From Isoetes taiwanensis (taxonomy: Eukaryota; Streptophyta; Lycopodiopsida; Isoetales; Isoetaceae): 64,000 nucleotides of DNA. Made by a program: the position numbers and the translations under genes. Numbering within the stretch: position 1 is the first letter of the stretch; the number at the start of each line of letters is the position of its first letter. The DNA is taken from NCBI GenBank assembly GCA_021234155.1, contig JAJEKV010000027.1, positions 8,044,873 through 8,108,872 of the forward strand. Direction: 5' to 3'. The notes below the pieces were generated by a model that worked only from the letters and a program-made list of their open reading frames with translations, made no database searches and had not been told where the DNA came from. Positions 37,011 to 49,640 of the stretch are shown in pieces.

Positions 37011-37359
37011 ACAGATCCTAGAACCCATGCAGGCTCGTACATGGCGTTGGCTTTGAGGAAGCATGCGACCTAATCCTCTTCTTTTCCCCCCCCCTATCTA
37101 TGAGGTTTAGTGTCTAAGGTACAAATGGACACAAAACATTTTGAATTCATTTCAGAACGGAAATGTGCTATATGTCCCTCTCTTCATATCTAGACATATA
37201 TAATCCAGAGTCCAATTTTTTATTTCTGTTCAACCTTAAGGGATTTTTCTGGGCCGCAATCCAAAACTCTGTTTTTGTACCATGTTGCACCACCATACCC
37301 AATCTAGCGGAGGACGGCGATTTCTTGCTGGTTAAGGCATTGAGTTTCAAGCTCCAACT
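37011..37359. other. LINE 3' flank, no gene
   Basis: It contains ATGGACACAAAACATTTTG at about 37126. A similar sequence (ATGGACATAAAACATTTTG) stands alone near 46531, so this is probably the 3' end of the LINE or another dispersed repeat. Confidence 0.4.
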
Positions 37360-37502
37360 GTTTCTAGCTGTCTCGAAATCCAGGATTTGTCTGGCAGCAG
37401 TTAGACCACAGATTCTTACCATTCAGGCTCATTGTTTCTAGCTGTCTCGAAATCCAGGATCTATCTGGCAACAGCTAGACCACAGATTCTTACTATTCAG
37501 GC
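37360..37502. repeat. Tandem duplication, 74-bp unit
   Basis: Two copies start TTTCTAGCTGTCTCGAAATC, at 37361 and 37435, and end CACAGATTCTTACYATTCAG. Few differences separate them. Confidence 0.9.
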
Positions 37503-38974
37503 ATATATATGAGCCGGAGAGCTCTTGCAGCCACTTCTAAATCGCGCAAGTCTGATGTTCTTCTAAATCGCCATATTCAGGTAACCTCTCTCCTTGCTCT
37601 CTCATTTCAAACTTCGTTGAAGCTTTTCATTCGCAGCTTTTCATTTGCAGCTTTTTATTTGCAAAATTTGGTCTTTGATAAATATAACCAGACTCGTTTC
37701 ACGAAATTGAGTTTTCTTGACGACTGTAGAGCATAGTTGTGGAGATTTGGCCCGTCGAAGTGTCCTGTAAAACTGTTGATGAAAGCTATAGACTATTTTA
37801 ACTGTACAGGTCTTAGTTTTAGGATGTGAGCCCAGCCTTAGCCATGAATGGCAAGGCCGGATGTGAGAAAGATTTGTGGGCTTGAGCTTGATAACTGAAT
37901 TTAATATTCGTGAAATCCTTCACTAGGTTATCATTCTTGTTGTTTTGTTCTGTATAGTTCTTTGAAGCAATCTGTTCCATCTATTTCGTAGCCAGCTTGC
38001 AAGCAGTGTTTGTGCGCCAAAATCCATTCTATCTCTAGTATAGATAGATAGTGTTTGTGTATGACATCTGTAAAAATTTCTTTGTTTACATGACAACTGA
38101 TCCGGCATTGCTAAGGCATAGCCAGCTAGCACGCCACAATCGGTTCTAATGCTTGGACGACATCTGTTAACAAAAGCCATTAAAAAGAGAAAAAGGACGA
38201 GGAATTAGCAAACAGAAAAGGGTCTGGCTAAGCCAAAAAACCCAGCCAAGGGCAGATTAAAAAAAAAAAACCCAACTGCGACTTCCTCCACCATTCCAAC
38301 TTCCTCCTTGCAATTCTTTCTTATGCACATTAAATTCTTTGTGGAACTTTCGGGCTGGCAGCAAATAATGAGGGCCTGAGTGAGGGCAATAAGGGGGGGA
38401 GGCCATCTATGACGCACATAACGGGAAAATGGATCGCAGAAGACCTTCTGGTGCTTAGATCAAACACCTAAATGGTGGAATGGATGCCCCAGATATGGAG
38501 CTATCGTATGCCCTAAAAATTGCCCCATGCTGAGGCTTTATTGGCGAGATACAGGGCTCCAAAGAAGCCCCTGTTTTGACCTCTAATGGTGCACAAGGGG
38601 CCTGCTCCGTTGAAAATCATTTAAAACCCTAAAAGAATGGGCAACATTATATAGGTCATGATTAGATCTCTCAAACGCATCTAGTGCGTTCAATTTTCGC
38701 CTGCCCTAAAAAAGGATCTTTTAGTTAATAAAATATGCAAAAAAGGGGGGGAATTTAAACCGGGCAATCCTGGCCATTGGATGGCCATCTGGGGGTGCTC
38801 CATAAGGGTCCCCGCATAATTGATGGCCTCCCCCCCTTATCACACTCAGCATGGATGGAAAAAAAAAGGGAGCCCCAGTGCCTCCTTTCGTCCGACGTCA
38901 TAATGACATTCTGTTTTATCGCTCTTTTTTAAACACAACATTGACGGTTGTTCCCTCCTTATCTATTGGTATTC
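37503..38974. other. Intergenic, no gene recognised
   Basis: Short CAGCTTTTCATTTG-type repeats occur at 37623-37670, and homopolymer runs at 38258 and 38858. No supported gene. Confidence 0.4.
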
Positions 38975-39465
38975 TGACCATTGAATAACGTTATTCAAAA
39001 ATGAAAATTGGGAGTTGAAGTTCTGGATTTGGGCTAAAATTTTAAGGCTAAGTGGTGACGGTCCTCATTAGAATAAACTGATAAGAATCTATTGCTACAA
39101 AGTATCCGAGTGCCACCAATAATGAGCGGCCAAAACAATAGCCCAAACCACCCTGCTAAAAAACCACTGCCCTTTCGTTTGTAGATTATGTTATTTTTAA
39201 CTTCTTAGTTATTTATTGTGGTTTTTTAAACATGCCGATGAGATTGAATGGTTATGCCCCCATTATATAATGGTATTTTCCGAACCTATGATCTGCCGAT
39301 AATTTTGAATCGTTGTGCTCTCGATATGTAATGTATTATCACCATTGGATGACCTTATTTAGAAATGAAGATTAGAAGTCAACGTTCTAGATTTGAGCTT
39401 AAACTTTGAGACTAACGACGATTCTCCCCGTCACTCTAAACTGATTGAAATACATTGTTAAGCAA
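38975..39465. repeat. Diverged pair of about 115-bp units upstream of the Helitron genes
   Basis: 38985-39105 and 39350-39460 share, with many differences, an order of words around TTATTNARAAATGAARATT, GTTCTRGATTTG and ARACTGATNRRAAT. They may belong to the 5' noncoding part of the Helitron or to an older repeat. Confidence 0.45.
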
Positions 39466-39688
39466 GTATTGCACCATGGTTGGCATTTGATTAGTGTTAT
39501 ATATTCCTCATCATACGGAGTGTATTGAGATTATAATCATTTGTGCTATTGGATGACGTGTAATTGGAAAAAGGAACGTAAACAAAGCATTATCAAGTAC
39601 GTTACTATCCTACACTTTTTGTTTTGGTTGGGAGTTAGGACGTGAAAATTCTCGTCTATTAGATAGGACTGACCTAAAGTAAACGGAC

Positions 39689-40351
39689 ATGGATAATAGC
39701 AATACGATTGCACAAAGGGATGTAGCTGAGAGCTATAGGGAGAGAGCATGACATAGAGAGAGAGAACGCTATGCAAATATGACTGAGGACGATAGAGAGA
39801 AGATACGAGAAAGAGCTAGAGAGCGTGCAAGACAACGTCATGCTAGAATAATAGAAGAGAGAAATGCAGAACATAGAGATGCAGTTGTGAGTCAGCAAAA
39901 TGGTACTACAAATTTGAATAGTTCGGTTGAAGGGAGTATGGAAGGGAAGATTGTGCGTGAAAGAAAAAGAGGACGGTATGCGAACTTACCCGAGGAGGAC
40001 AGGGACATGATACGTCGTAAAAGAGTAGAACGCTACATTAACTTATCCATGGAGCATAGGGAGAATATACGACAGAGAGATAGGGAACGCCATGCAGAGC
40101 TCTCTGAGGATGATAGAGTGAGATTGCAGCAAAGACAGGTAGAGCGCTATGCACAGCTATCTGAGGATGATAGAGAGAGCATAAGGCAAAAAGAGGTAGA
40201 ACGTTACGCAAGCTTAATTGAACATGATAGATTTAGAATGAGGCAAAGGGCTAGAGAGCGTTTAGGACGACCCCTCTCTATACCCCCACAGAGAGATGTA
40301 GCCTTTCGAACCATTGATATCATACCAACATCCTCAACCCAAACATATTGA
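39689..40351 (+). pseudogene. Helitron N-terminal domain of repeated E-R-Y-A-x-L-S-E-D-D-R units
   Basis: From ATG 39689 a frame runs MDNSNTIAQRDVAESYRERA to a TGA, then continues. It contains about seven units of roughly 22-26 residues patterned R-x-R-Y-A-x-L-x-E-D-D-R-x-x-I-R-Q-R. Examples are RYANLPEEDRDMIRRKR, RHAELSEDDRVRLQQRQ and RYAQLSEDDRESIRQKE. It is highly charged and probably forms helical nucleic-acid-binding repeats. A frameshift near 40320-40350 passes the reading to the next frame (IEANGTYGEVTSG). Confidence 0.75.
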
Positions 40352-42035
40352 AGCAAATGGTACATATGGGGAGGTAACATCAGGAGCTTCCACACATTGG
40401 CAAGCCCGTGCACATGACATAAATTTGGCTATACGCCGAAATTATGTGATGTGCTCCTGGAATAAGAGATGCACACATTGCCAAATTCCACTTCTCAACG
40501 TTGAGCGCGATGGGTTCTGTTGTAATAAGGGAAGGTGGTTATTACCACCACTACCCCCTTTGCCCTTGGCACTAAACAACCTGTATAACATGAAAGAGTT
40601 TGCGGAGGTAGCAAGAAAAATAAATAAACTATTCTGTTCCAGTGTATTAGGAGTTAGCGGTGGATTTGTGAATTTAGACTTCCCATCTTCGGTAACTATT
40701 ACAGGACGAACATATCACCGATTACGACCCACATCGGAATCAGGGCATCTAATACATTGGTATATATATGATGAATCTGAACAATATGTACAAGCAGAAG
40801 CCCAAAGAGTACCATTTCAATGGGCTGCTACTGTCGGGTCAATTCTTGAACAAGTAAATCCATTTATCCAAAACCTTCGAACCATGGGAAGTATGCATAT
40901 GCCATCAGCATATATTACAATTCAAGGAGTGGTTGCTGGCAATGAGATTGCCGCCATTGCAGATGCCAGTAACACAGCCGATCTCGCTCCTCGGATAGCT
41001 GGCTTTTGGGTTTGTAACGAAGGGGAGCCAACCTTCATGAACATCCTTGACCCTATGTATGAACCATTGCAATATCCACTTTTTTTCCCACATGGAACTA
41101 TTGGTTGGGGACTTGGGAATGAACATGGTCTTACACAATTGCAATGGTATAGGTCTAGATTGCTACATGAGGAACGGATTCTTCAATTAGGGCGTTTGTG
41201 TGGAGAATATTTAGTTGACATGTATTCTAGAGTTGAGGATGCTCGTTTAAACTACTTCAGAACGCCAACATTTCGAAATAGAAGAGTACAATATGATGAG
41301 GACTATGCCGAACAAGAAAACGATGCTCAAAATGACGTCATTTTACCATCATCCTTCTTAGGATGTCAGAGATGGTGTTCTGTGCAAGTCGCTGATGCGT
41401 TGGCACTATCTAGGTCAAAAGGTCGCCCGACGTTATTCATCACTATGACTACAAATACGGATTGGCCAGAAATACGAGTCAGACTCAGACCTGGACAAAA
41501 TGCATCTGATGTTCCAATGATTGTTATCCGATGCTTTCATGGAAGATTGCAACGATTAAAGGAGCTTCTTCATAAATGTTTCCAGCATATATCATATATG
41601 ATAACTGTTATCGAATTTCAAAAACGAGGATTGCCACATGCTCACCTCGTCTTGCGTACTGAACCTGACATACCAATTGAATGCATAGACAAAATTATCT
41701 CTGCTGAATTGCCTGTAGATCCAGTCCTTCGAGGACAAGTTCAAAAGTTCATGATGCACAGAGACACAGAAAGGTGCTCTGCAAATGGTAGCCCATGCTG
41801 TTACAAATACCCGAGGGATGTCAACCCAACAACATATCTTGATTCGAAGGGTTATGTACAATATAGAAGGAGGAGTATAGATGATGTATGGGTGGTTCTG
41901 TGTAATGCTTTCCTTCTGCATGAGTTGGATTGTCATATTATGGTAGACGTAGCTTCTACGGTCCATGTATTCTCTTATCTTTATGGTTATACTTATAAAG
42001 GATTCAGCTTCTGTACCATCATCATTAGGCAATGA
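40314..42035 (+). pseudogene. Helitron Rep (HUH endonuclease) region
   Basis: A Cys-rich start (CSWNKRCTHCQIPLLNVERD) precedes the Helitron-like N domain (YRSRLLHEERILQLGRLCGE). A nuclease core follows: TLFITMTTNTDWPEI, IEFQKRGLPHAHLVL with the H-A-H metal-binding motif, and HVFSYLYGYTYKG carrying the tyrosines that cut and join DNA. These catalytic features are preserved. The frame ends at 42035 where a shift of frame leads into the helicase part. Confidence 0.9.
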
Positions 42036-44358
42036 GCATGAAACAATCGCGGAATCCTCATTGAGGAACAATGATCAAAGAGAATATACCACGAGCCAAT
42101 CATCAACACATGGACCATCTGAACAAGCCATTAGGCGGCCTATTAGGAATGAAATACAGGATTATTTGAGAGCACCTTATCTATCAGCAACAGAAGCGGC
42201 ATGGAGAACAATGTCATATGAAATAACAAATAAGTGTCCTGCTGTCAAATGCCTACCTTTACATCTTCCACATCCTAACACGAGGTCATTGCTAGATCGA
42301 TATTTCTTACGTCCTCTAGACCTCGAGTTTGATACCTTCACATATATTCAATACTATGAACAATACACCTTGACCGTATACAATTTAGCATTGGCAAGTG
42401 AATCTGGAAGCCATGTGGAACAAGAGCGGGAGGGGTTCACGAGGAATATAGTGAAGAGAAGGGTCAGGCAACCAATTGTATGTAGGATACGATTGCTATT
42501 GCCTCGTGTGGGAGAAGCATTCTACTTGAGACAATTTCTTTTACATCGCCCTGTGAGGACATGGGATCAGTTGAAAATTATCAATGAACAACAATATGAA
42601 ACGTACCAGCAAGCTGCAGAGGTAGAAGGATTACTCGCAGCACATAATAAAGCAGTGTTAGTCATGGAAGAAGCCATATCCTTATCATTGAGTCCCACGC
42701 AACTACGGTTTCTTTTTGCCATGCTACTGCTTGATCAAGATCCAGCAATTGAGCTATGGACTAGATTCAAAATACAGATGAGTGTGGATTTACTAGATGA
42801 ATATCCAAATGATGATATGACCGCGTTCAATGAATCAATTCATTTAATCAACAATATTCTGACACAACACAATACTAGCATCACGGCATTTGGTCTCCAA
42901 TTACATCCTCGTCTTGGAAGAAATGTCATCCACGAATTACAAAAATTTTCCGACCATTGAAGATATTTAGATACCGTGATGCAGATGATGAGCCTAATGA
43001 ATAATGACCAACAAAAGATATACGACTTCATTCGTGAATGGTTAGAATCATGAGAAAGCACCCAACCGTTATTCATCGATGGAAAAGCCGGTAGGGAAAA
43101 GACATTCCTACTGAATTGCGTATGCCTGTCTGTACGAGGCAACCAAGGTATAGTCCTCCCATGTGGTACAACAGCATTAGCAGCTCTCCAATATCTAGGA
43201 CGAACGACCCACTCATTGTTCCAAATCTCTGTGGAAGAAAACAATTCGGGGTTACACTCAATGATAGAACATGATTCTGGTATAGCAGAATTGCTCATTG
43301 CAGCTAAGGTCATTATTTGGGATGAATTCCCAATGGCCAATAAAGCTGTCATGGAAAGTGCCCATCATCTGTTGCAATGATTGTGCGGGAACAGTCATCC
43401 GTTCGGTGGCAAACACTTCATCGCCTCTGGAGATTTTAGACAGGTAGCCCCTGTTGTCAAGGGAGGAGGGAGAAATGCAACATATAATGCATCTATAAAA
43501 TCCTCGACACTTTGGCAAAGTTTTCGTGTGTTTAGATTAGAATAACCAATATGCAATGCGCGAGATCCTGAATTAATGCTATTTGTTGATCGTATAGGAG
43601 AGAATTGGGAAGAATCCACAATCTTACTGGATATCTTCAACACAACTACGAGCGTAGAAAATAGTGTTGAGTTTCTCTATCCTTCTAGCATCCTTCAAGA
43701 CTCAGCACTATGCAAAAAACGTAACTTTCTATCTCCAATCAACAAGAGCATTGATAATATAAATGGCCACGTTCTTAATAGACTTTGTACTTATGACAAA
43801 TCATATTATAGCCATGATCACATCACCGAACAAGATGAGATTATACATGACCATCCTTATGCGACATCAGATTTCTTAAATAACTTCACTCATTCTGGAA
43901 TACCTAATCACGAACTAAAGCTTAAAGTAGGCGCTATATGTCACATTATGAAATGATTAGACATGGAAAAAGGTCTAGTAAAAAATGCAAGAGTTATGGT
44001 CGTTTCGATGCACGCAAAATTCGTGATGGTAAAAGTATTAGATGATACAACTCAAGAGGATGCATGCACATACCCAATCTCTAGAACCGACTTCTTTTAT
44101 TAACTAGAGAACCGGCCCTGGACCATACATAGACGACAGTTACCCCTACGATTATCCTACTCAATTACCTTCAACAGCTGTCAAGGATTAACATTGGATC
44201 GTGTAGTTATCGACTTACGTACCGATGTATTTGCACACGGCCAATTATACACTGTGCTTAGTCGCATGCGGACAAAAGAAGATGCACTCATCTTACTTTC
44301 ACCAGAAAACACTATGAAGCATACTAAGAACATGGTTTATAAAGAGTTGCTATGTTGA
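41965..44358 (+). pseudogene. Helitron Pif1-like helicase region
   Basis: One frame throughout. It starts RNEIQDYLRAPYLSATEAAW and passes FYLRQFLLHRPVRTWDQL to the helicase motifs. Motif I is FIDGKAGREKTFL, where the usual G-x-G-K-T has E before K. Motif II is IIWDEFPM, then GDFRQVAPVV, and the C-terminal NSCQGLTLDRVVIDL and LYTVLSRMRTKEDAL. Stops interrupt at about 42958, 43051, 43378, 43543, 43954 and 44101. The TGA ones probably arose from CGA arginine codons. The helicase unwinds donor DNA during rolling-circle transposition. This copy cannot work. Confidence 0.88.
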
Positions 44359-44650
44359 TAATGTATGCTTTCCCTCAATCTTTTTTTTTGTACAGGTCTC
44401 GTAAGAAAATGATAAGAATTAAACTTGGAATAAGGTACACACTCTCCAACTTTTACAATTATCGCATCCACGTTTCTTTGACCATTCCTTGCAGGTGCAC
44501 ATGACTTCTCCAGCATTCATCTGCAAATGACATTATCACATACAAAAATTTGGAGTTGTTCATATAAGGTACGTTAAAAAAAAAAAGAAGGGTCGTACGA
44601 TAGATGACGTGCTATTCAATTACCATGGGATTCCCCTTACGCATCTTTGA
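44359..44650. other. Helitron 3' flank
   Basis: A T-rich stretch and no clear CTRR terminus with preceding hairpin could be fixed. A GA-rich microsatellite follows at 44648-44697. Confidence 0.35.
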
Positions 44651-44720
44651 GAGAGAAAGAGATAGAGTGAGAGTGAGAGGGAGAGAGAGAAAGAGAATCA
44701 ACACCCGAAACAATAATCAT

Positions 44721-45747
44721 CGCGGTGGCAGCCTAGTGTTCAAGCTATTGGTAATGGGCGACCCCCATCCAGGCCTAAAACCCATTGACTATCATCAGGA
44801 TGCACAAAAAGGGGGGATGGAGGGAGAGAGAGAGGAAAGGGTAATGGAGAATAATGAAAGGAATGTTCATCGCGGTGACAGCCTAGTGGTGAAGCCATTG
44901 GTAATGGGCGATCCCCACCCAGGCCCAAAACCCACTGACTCTCATCGGATGCATATAAAAGAAAAGGAAAAATATGTGGGAGGGGGGGGTTATTAAGAAG
45001 AACATTCATTTTGGGAAGGGACTCGCAAAGGACACAAAACCGGCCGTTCATCACAACAACAGTATACAATGTTTGAAGAATAGAGAGGGGTAGCCGACCA
45101 TAGGAACAATATCGGGCTACCCCGGCAACAAAAGAAATGTGCGCAGGCAGTATAGAAGGGTAATGGCGACAACTTCTTATCGGGATAAAAAACCTCGCCC
45201 TTTCGGGTTTTCGAGGAAAACCCTAATGAGAAATGGTCGCCAGCAACCTTGAATGTGTTGCCTGGAGAACCGAAGGAGATGGGTCGATGGCGAAACCAAA
45301 AAAAGCAGGACCTCTGAAGATGGCATAAAACCTGCAAGCAACACAAAGAACTCTAAAAAACACCCGTGACTGGTTAGAGAAAAATCAAAGAGCAGCACCC
45401 AATAGGGTGGAGAACAACATCACACAACGGGTGGAGAACAATTATGTAAAAAGAAATATGCTACACATGGATGGTCAAAACTGAACAAAAACAATAGACG
45501 AACTCGAAATAACATATAAGGGCGGGTAGGGTGGGAAGCAACGGACAAGGAAAGAGATGCTGCTGTGAGAAGACGCCGATAACGAGCCACAAGAAGGACG
45601 AGCACATATATAGCTGCTCGTCCCTTCCCAGAATAACGATCCGAGGGTTCAGATCGATGCTATCGCGGTGACATTCTAGTGGCAAAGCCATTGGTAATGG
45701 GCGATCCCCACCCAGGCCCAAAACCCACTGACTGTCATCGGATGCTG
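44721..45747 (+). repeat. Three copies of an 85-bp SINE-like repeat
   Basis: 44721-44805, 44871-44953 and 45664-45747 share CGCGGTGACAGCCTAGTGG, TGGTAATGGGCGATCCCCAC and CCAGGCCCAAAACCCACTGA. GCCTAGTGGT resembles an A-box and GGGCGATCCCC a weak B-box of RNA polymerase III promoters, suggesting a tRNA-derived SINE head. The boxes are closer together than in a tRNA, so the assignment is tentative. GA-rich spacers separate copies 1 and 2. Confidence 0.5.
45174..45235 (+). repeat. Dispersed 60-70-bp motif with CGGGATTAAAAAACCCC core
   Basis: CTTATCGGGATAAAAAACCT followed by CGCCCTTTCGGGTTTTCGAGG is shared with 58769-58838 (plus) and 21151-21217 (minus). Flanks here differ, so the motif can travel without the rest of the larger repeat. 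Confidence 0.7.
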
Positions 45748-48497
45748 GAAACAAAAAAAGATGGGACATACTATAGTGGGAATCCCATGGTGTTCAACTC
45801 CTGCATGTTTTCAAACTATCTATCTAAATAGATACATCGAGTAGTCTTGGTAATTCTATAAAATTTGGCAAACATTCTACTACCAATTATGTAGATGAGG
45901 GTTCTTATTGTTGAATAAGATGACAAAGAATGTAATTGTAGTATAAATAAGGTAGAATATGAAGTAGGTTTGGCATGAAAAATGTCACATGGCCATTCAC
46001 TTTCGTTCAGAAACCACGTTCGTTATAGTCAAAGAATCCTAGAATATGATGGAATTCTGGTGTGCTTTTTTAGACTTCTTACATCATTTTCGAATTAACA
46101 CAGAAATTACATAAAGATTCTAACATTTATTTTGAAAAGTAGATGGTTCATATTTGTGCTCTACATATGACCCCACACTCCCGCACCATGTAAGAGAACA
46201 TGCACAACCAACACTCGAAACAAATGTGCTTAGTGAGAAGGCAAGATTTCTAACACATCTTTGTCTCTTTCAACTGCTAGAGCTGAAACATTTGGGTTAA
46301 AAGGGACATGGTGCCACTACTTCGCCAAGCAGATGATAAAATTGTGGCTTGTAATAGGGACTAAAAATTAACGTGTATAAGTCTTTAATTTCATCAGTAG
46401 TATTTGCCAACTTTATATGTTGTCTTTTATATTTTGATCAAGAGAAGCATGCTTCCTATCTTTTTGTTTTTCTTTCTTCTTCTTCTTTTTTTTTTCCCCT
46501 TTTTTTGTCTTTCTTTGTCTTCTATTAGGTATGAATGGACATAAAACATTTTGCATTAATTTCAAAAAGCAAATAGGCTATATGTCGCTCCATTCGCGCC
46601 TCTGCAAATAGTACAAAGATTCTAGCATTTATTTTAAAAAGTAAATGTTTCATATCTGTGTCTTGGTAATACGACACTTGCTTTTTTTGGATAGTATGTG
46701 TATCCTCTTGGATTGAAAGGTGTGGCTACATCTCTTTTGCGCATAGATAAGACCCTTGATGTCGCACTTATGAGAGGACGAAAAATATTGGCAAAGGTGT
46801 TGAATATTGCAGTAAATTGTTATTGCGCCTAACTTTTCTTTTAGCTGCATATCAATCTAAGAAAGTGGGGTCTATGTAAGATAGAAAAATAGAAATTTTA
46901 ACATCCAAGAAAGGGAGTCTATTCAACTAAAGTGCGAATTGACGTTATGCATTCTCGCTGTTCAATTAGATATTTTTTGCTCTACTAGCATGTTAATATA
47001 AAGAGCAACAAATGACATTATGCCATTTTGTAACTATGCCCTTTTTTATTTCGTCATGGACATGTGGTCCATGGTAGACAAGGACCAATCATAGAACGAT
47101 GGATGCCACTTAATCTTTGACTTTGACACTTGGGCAATTTCCACAACGCAATAAAAAAAACAATGTCCATAATGCAATAAACATTATTTATTTTATTGTA
47201 ATAGAAAGTAAATTAAAGTAATACAAAATAAACATTTACTTTATAATAAAAATTTATCAAAGTGGCCAAGACCATCGCGAACATTTCTCTTTATCAAACA
47301 TTGTGTTCAATCAACATTGTATTTAAAGAAATGTAAGTTTTGAGAGGATGCTTAATTGAAGGGATGGAGTAATATAAATTAGTATATGGACTAGACTCAT
47401 GAACAAATAAAAAAGTGGGTTACCATTGACTTGCTTGTCTACCTACATGGTTGTCCAGAAAGAGAAATACAACGGCCGCAAATATTTTCCTATGCCAATT
47501 TGCTTATTGGTTACAACCAGTAGAATTGAACTCACTAAACATTTTTTTTTTCCAAGAAAGATTCGAATGGCATCTTTCGAATAAGATCACAAATTCCATG
47601 AACAACCACAACTAAAAAAATTCACTTTTTTTTTATTGTCTGTGGGTGCTCTCGCGCAAGCTTATGGATCCTCTAAGGTTTTTCACCAACAGGGCTCTCA
47701 TTTGGTTCATTTCCATCCTAAACACACGTTGCTTCGACACTCTCCTTCTCACTCATTCAACTTCAATCGCCAGTCAAACATTCCTCTAGGATGTTTTTAA
47801 TAGTATTGGACAATGAAACTTGAAGATCATAGACATTTCTTCTACGTGCTTTTCCATTTCAGCTGCACAAAAGAATGCACCATTCTCTATTCTGAGAACA
47901 TTCTCTAATGTATTATCAATCAATGCTCTCGCAGCCACAGCGGAGCTACTTTCTAGCAATTTCCTTTCTTCATCCAAGCAACTCCTTCCACGAGCTTCCC
48001 TATAAAAATTCATGGCAATGATAATGGCAATGGCAAAAAGATTCACGACTTGTTACCTGATCTCCTCCATCGGTCATGACTTTGGAGCTTAACAATCGAG
48101 TTTAATTCTGCTATTAATCGACATTTGAAGGTGGTCAATGTTTGATGCTATATTAGTGCATCTTTTTAAAATATTATCACATCCTTTTTTAAAAGTTGTG
48201 TTGGCCATTCAAAAAGTAGAAGGTTTGGCTATTTTTTATTGCACAATATCTAGCATAATAACTAGGGGTTATTTTTATAGTTGTATATGTTTTTTGGCAT
48301 GGTTTTCCTATTATTTTAGTGTTGTATTTATTGGGGCATATTAAATAGTATTTCTAGAGTGTGTCACCTTTGGAGCATTGATTTAAATTAGCTTAAACAA
48401 TCTAACCCCACATTCTTAATGGTTTTTGCCCTATTTTTTGCATGGACTCTTTTCCCTTATCCATCTCAATGGCCAGATTGACTCTGACTTCTTAATC
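45748..48497. other. Intergenic, no gene recognised
   Basis: AT-rich. It contains a repeated word pair near 46116 and 46617 (GATTCTAACATTTATTTTGA type), a T-rich tract at 46460-46520, a LINE-tail-like fragment near 46531, and a decayed relative of the 12687 hairpin near 47262. The frames at 47786-48046 are not recognised. Confidence 0.4.
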
Positions 48498-48718
48498 CAA
48501 TGATTCATCATAGCTTTTTTTTTTTTTAATATTCTAATTTTCAATATATCTCTAGTATAAGTGGACCTGCAAATATCGACCTTTTCCTTCCTAGGGTTAG
48601 ATGATAAGAAATTGTAAATAAACTCTCAAACCGGCTGGAAGGCAACAACCGTGTTGCTTTGCGTGACAAATGGCTTCTGTTTTTCTTTTGTGTTTCTATT
48701 TTGCAGATTTGTATTTGA
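48498..48718 (+). repeat. Uninterrupted copy of the sequence split at 57011/61078
   Basis: AATGATTCATCATAGC plus a T run equals 56985-57011. The following bases, from AATATTCTAATTTTCAATAT to TTTGCAGATTTGTATTTGA, equal 61086-61275. It is therefore an empty-site version of the place where the phosphoglycerate-mutase insertion sits. No coding potential is assigned. Confidence 0.8.
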
Positions 48719-49586
48719 ATAGGACACATTCCTCTAGATGGCGATTGCAGACAACTTGAGTCCTATTACTTGCTTGAAGTCGGATGCGTATGTGTATATT
48801 TTAAAGACAATCCTTTCTCTGAATTTCAGGGTTTCTAAAACCCTAAGTTGTGCAGTTTCATGCCATTCTTTCTGCCCATTCATGAGACTTAGGTTTATGA
48901 TGCAATATTCTTGAGGATCTATTGGCAGGTGTATGCGTTAGATAATTTCATATTTATTTTGAAATATTTGGAAAGGCTTGGAGAAACCTCGAAGAAGTCG
49001 ATCCCAGAATAGCAAGAACATATTTATCTGGAAAGCCCCGCAAGGCTTTGAGTCACTCTGATTTGCAGCAGAATTGATCTGGGCAAGAGGAGTGTAACCT
49101 CTTGACCTCTTGAGAAGGTGACAGCTATCAGAGCCTATTGAAAACAGCTTTTTTCTATAAGACTACCGCAACTTCAGAGGAAGAAGTTGCACTTTTGGCA
49201 TTATGGTGAGTTCATGAGTGCCTTAGCTGATAAAAAGACCTCAATGTCTCTTCTATTTGATCCTTTAGGCCTTTGCTAGTTGCACGTACTGTCCTAAATC
49301 TTCTTCTTGTAGTGCTATGAATTCTTTTCTGTCCTGTGTTGGACATTCTGTTCTGTGAACATCCTCTGTTTGCAATGCCAGTTATGACCTGTATGTGAAA
49401 ATCTTCCTCTCTTTGAGTTGCTATAGATGGTCAGAGGAATATAAAAGCAACTGCACGCAACCTTGCCTTTGAGTTGCCACAGATGGTCAGGGGACGCAAA
49501 AGCAATTGCAGGCAACCTTGCCGTAAGAGATAAAGTGTCTACAATTTCTACTGGATGCGCCCAATTTGCTTTTAACAAGATTGCGT
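48719..49586. other. Left flank of the ParB-methyltransferase element, with a 56-bp tandem duplication
   Basis: 49411-49466 and 49467-49521 are two diverged units starting CTTTGAGTTGCYAYAGATGG and ending GCAACCTTGC. No gene is recognised; a GTGAGT donor-like site at 49204 follows a short frame (TTATSEEEVALLALW) of unknown origin. Confidence 0.5.
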
Positions 49587-49640
49587 ATTAAACGGGAGCA
49601 AATCATCGAAACGAGAGCAAAAGGAATATTCCTTTAAGAT
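49587..49640 (+). repeat. Left terminal inverted repeat
   Basis: ATTAAACGGGAG at 49587-49598, then AAACGAGAG, then the 16-bp palindrome AAAGGAATATTCCTTT at 49620-49635. The first and last blocks match the right end in inverted order. A poly-T and poly-A stretch follows inward. Confidence 0.6.

Larger units (their letters stand above)
39689..44358 (+). mobile_element. Autonomous-type Helitron coding region (Rep-helicase), inactive
   Basis: Rep nuclease followed by a Pif1-family helicase in one protein defines the rolling-circle Helitrons. The parts lie in the order N-terminal repeat domain, Helitron-like N domain, HUH nuclease with tyrosines, then helicase. Two frameshifts and at least seven in-frame stops inactivate it. 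I could not identify the TC start or the CTRR end with its hairpin, so only the coding span is given. Confidence 0.9.
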
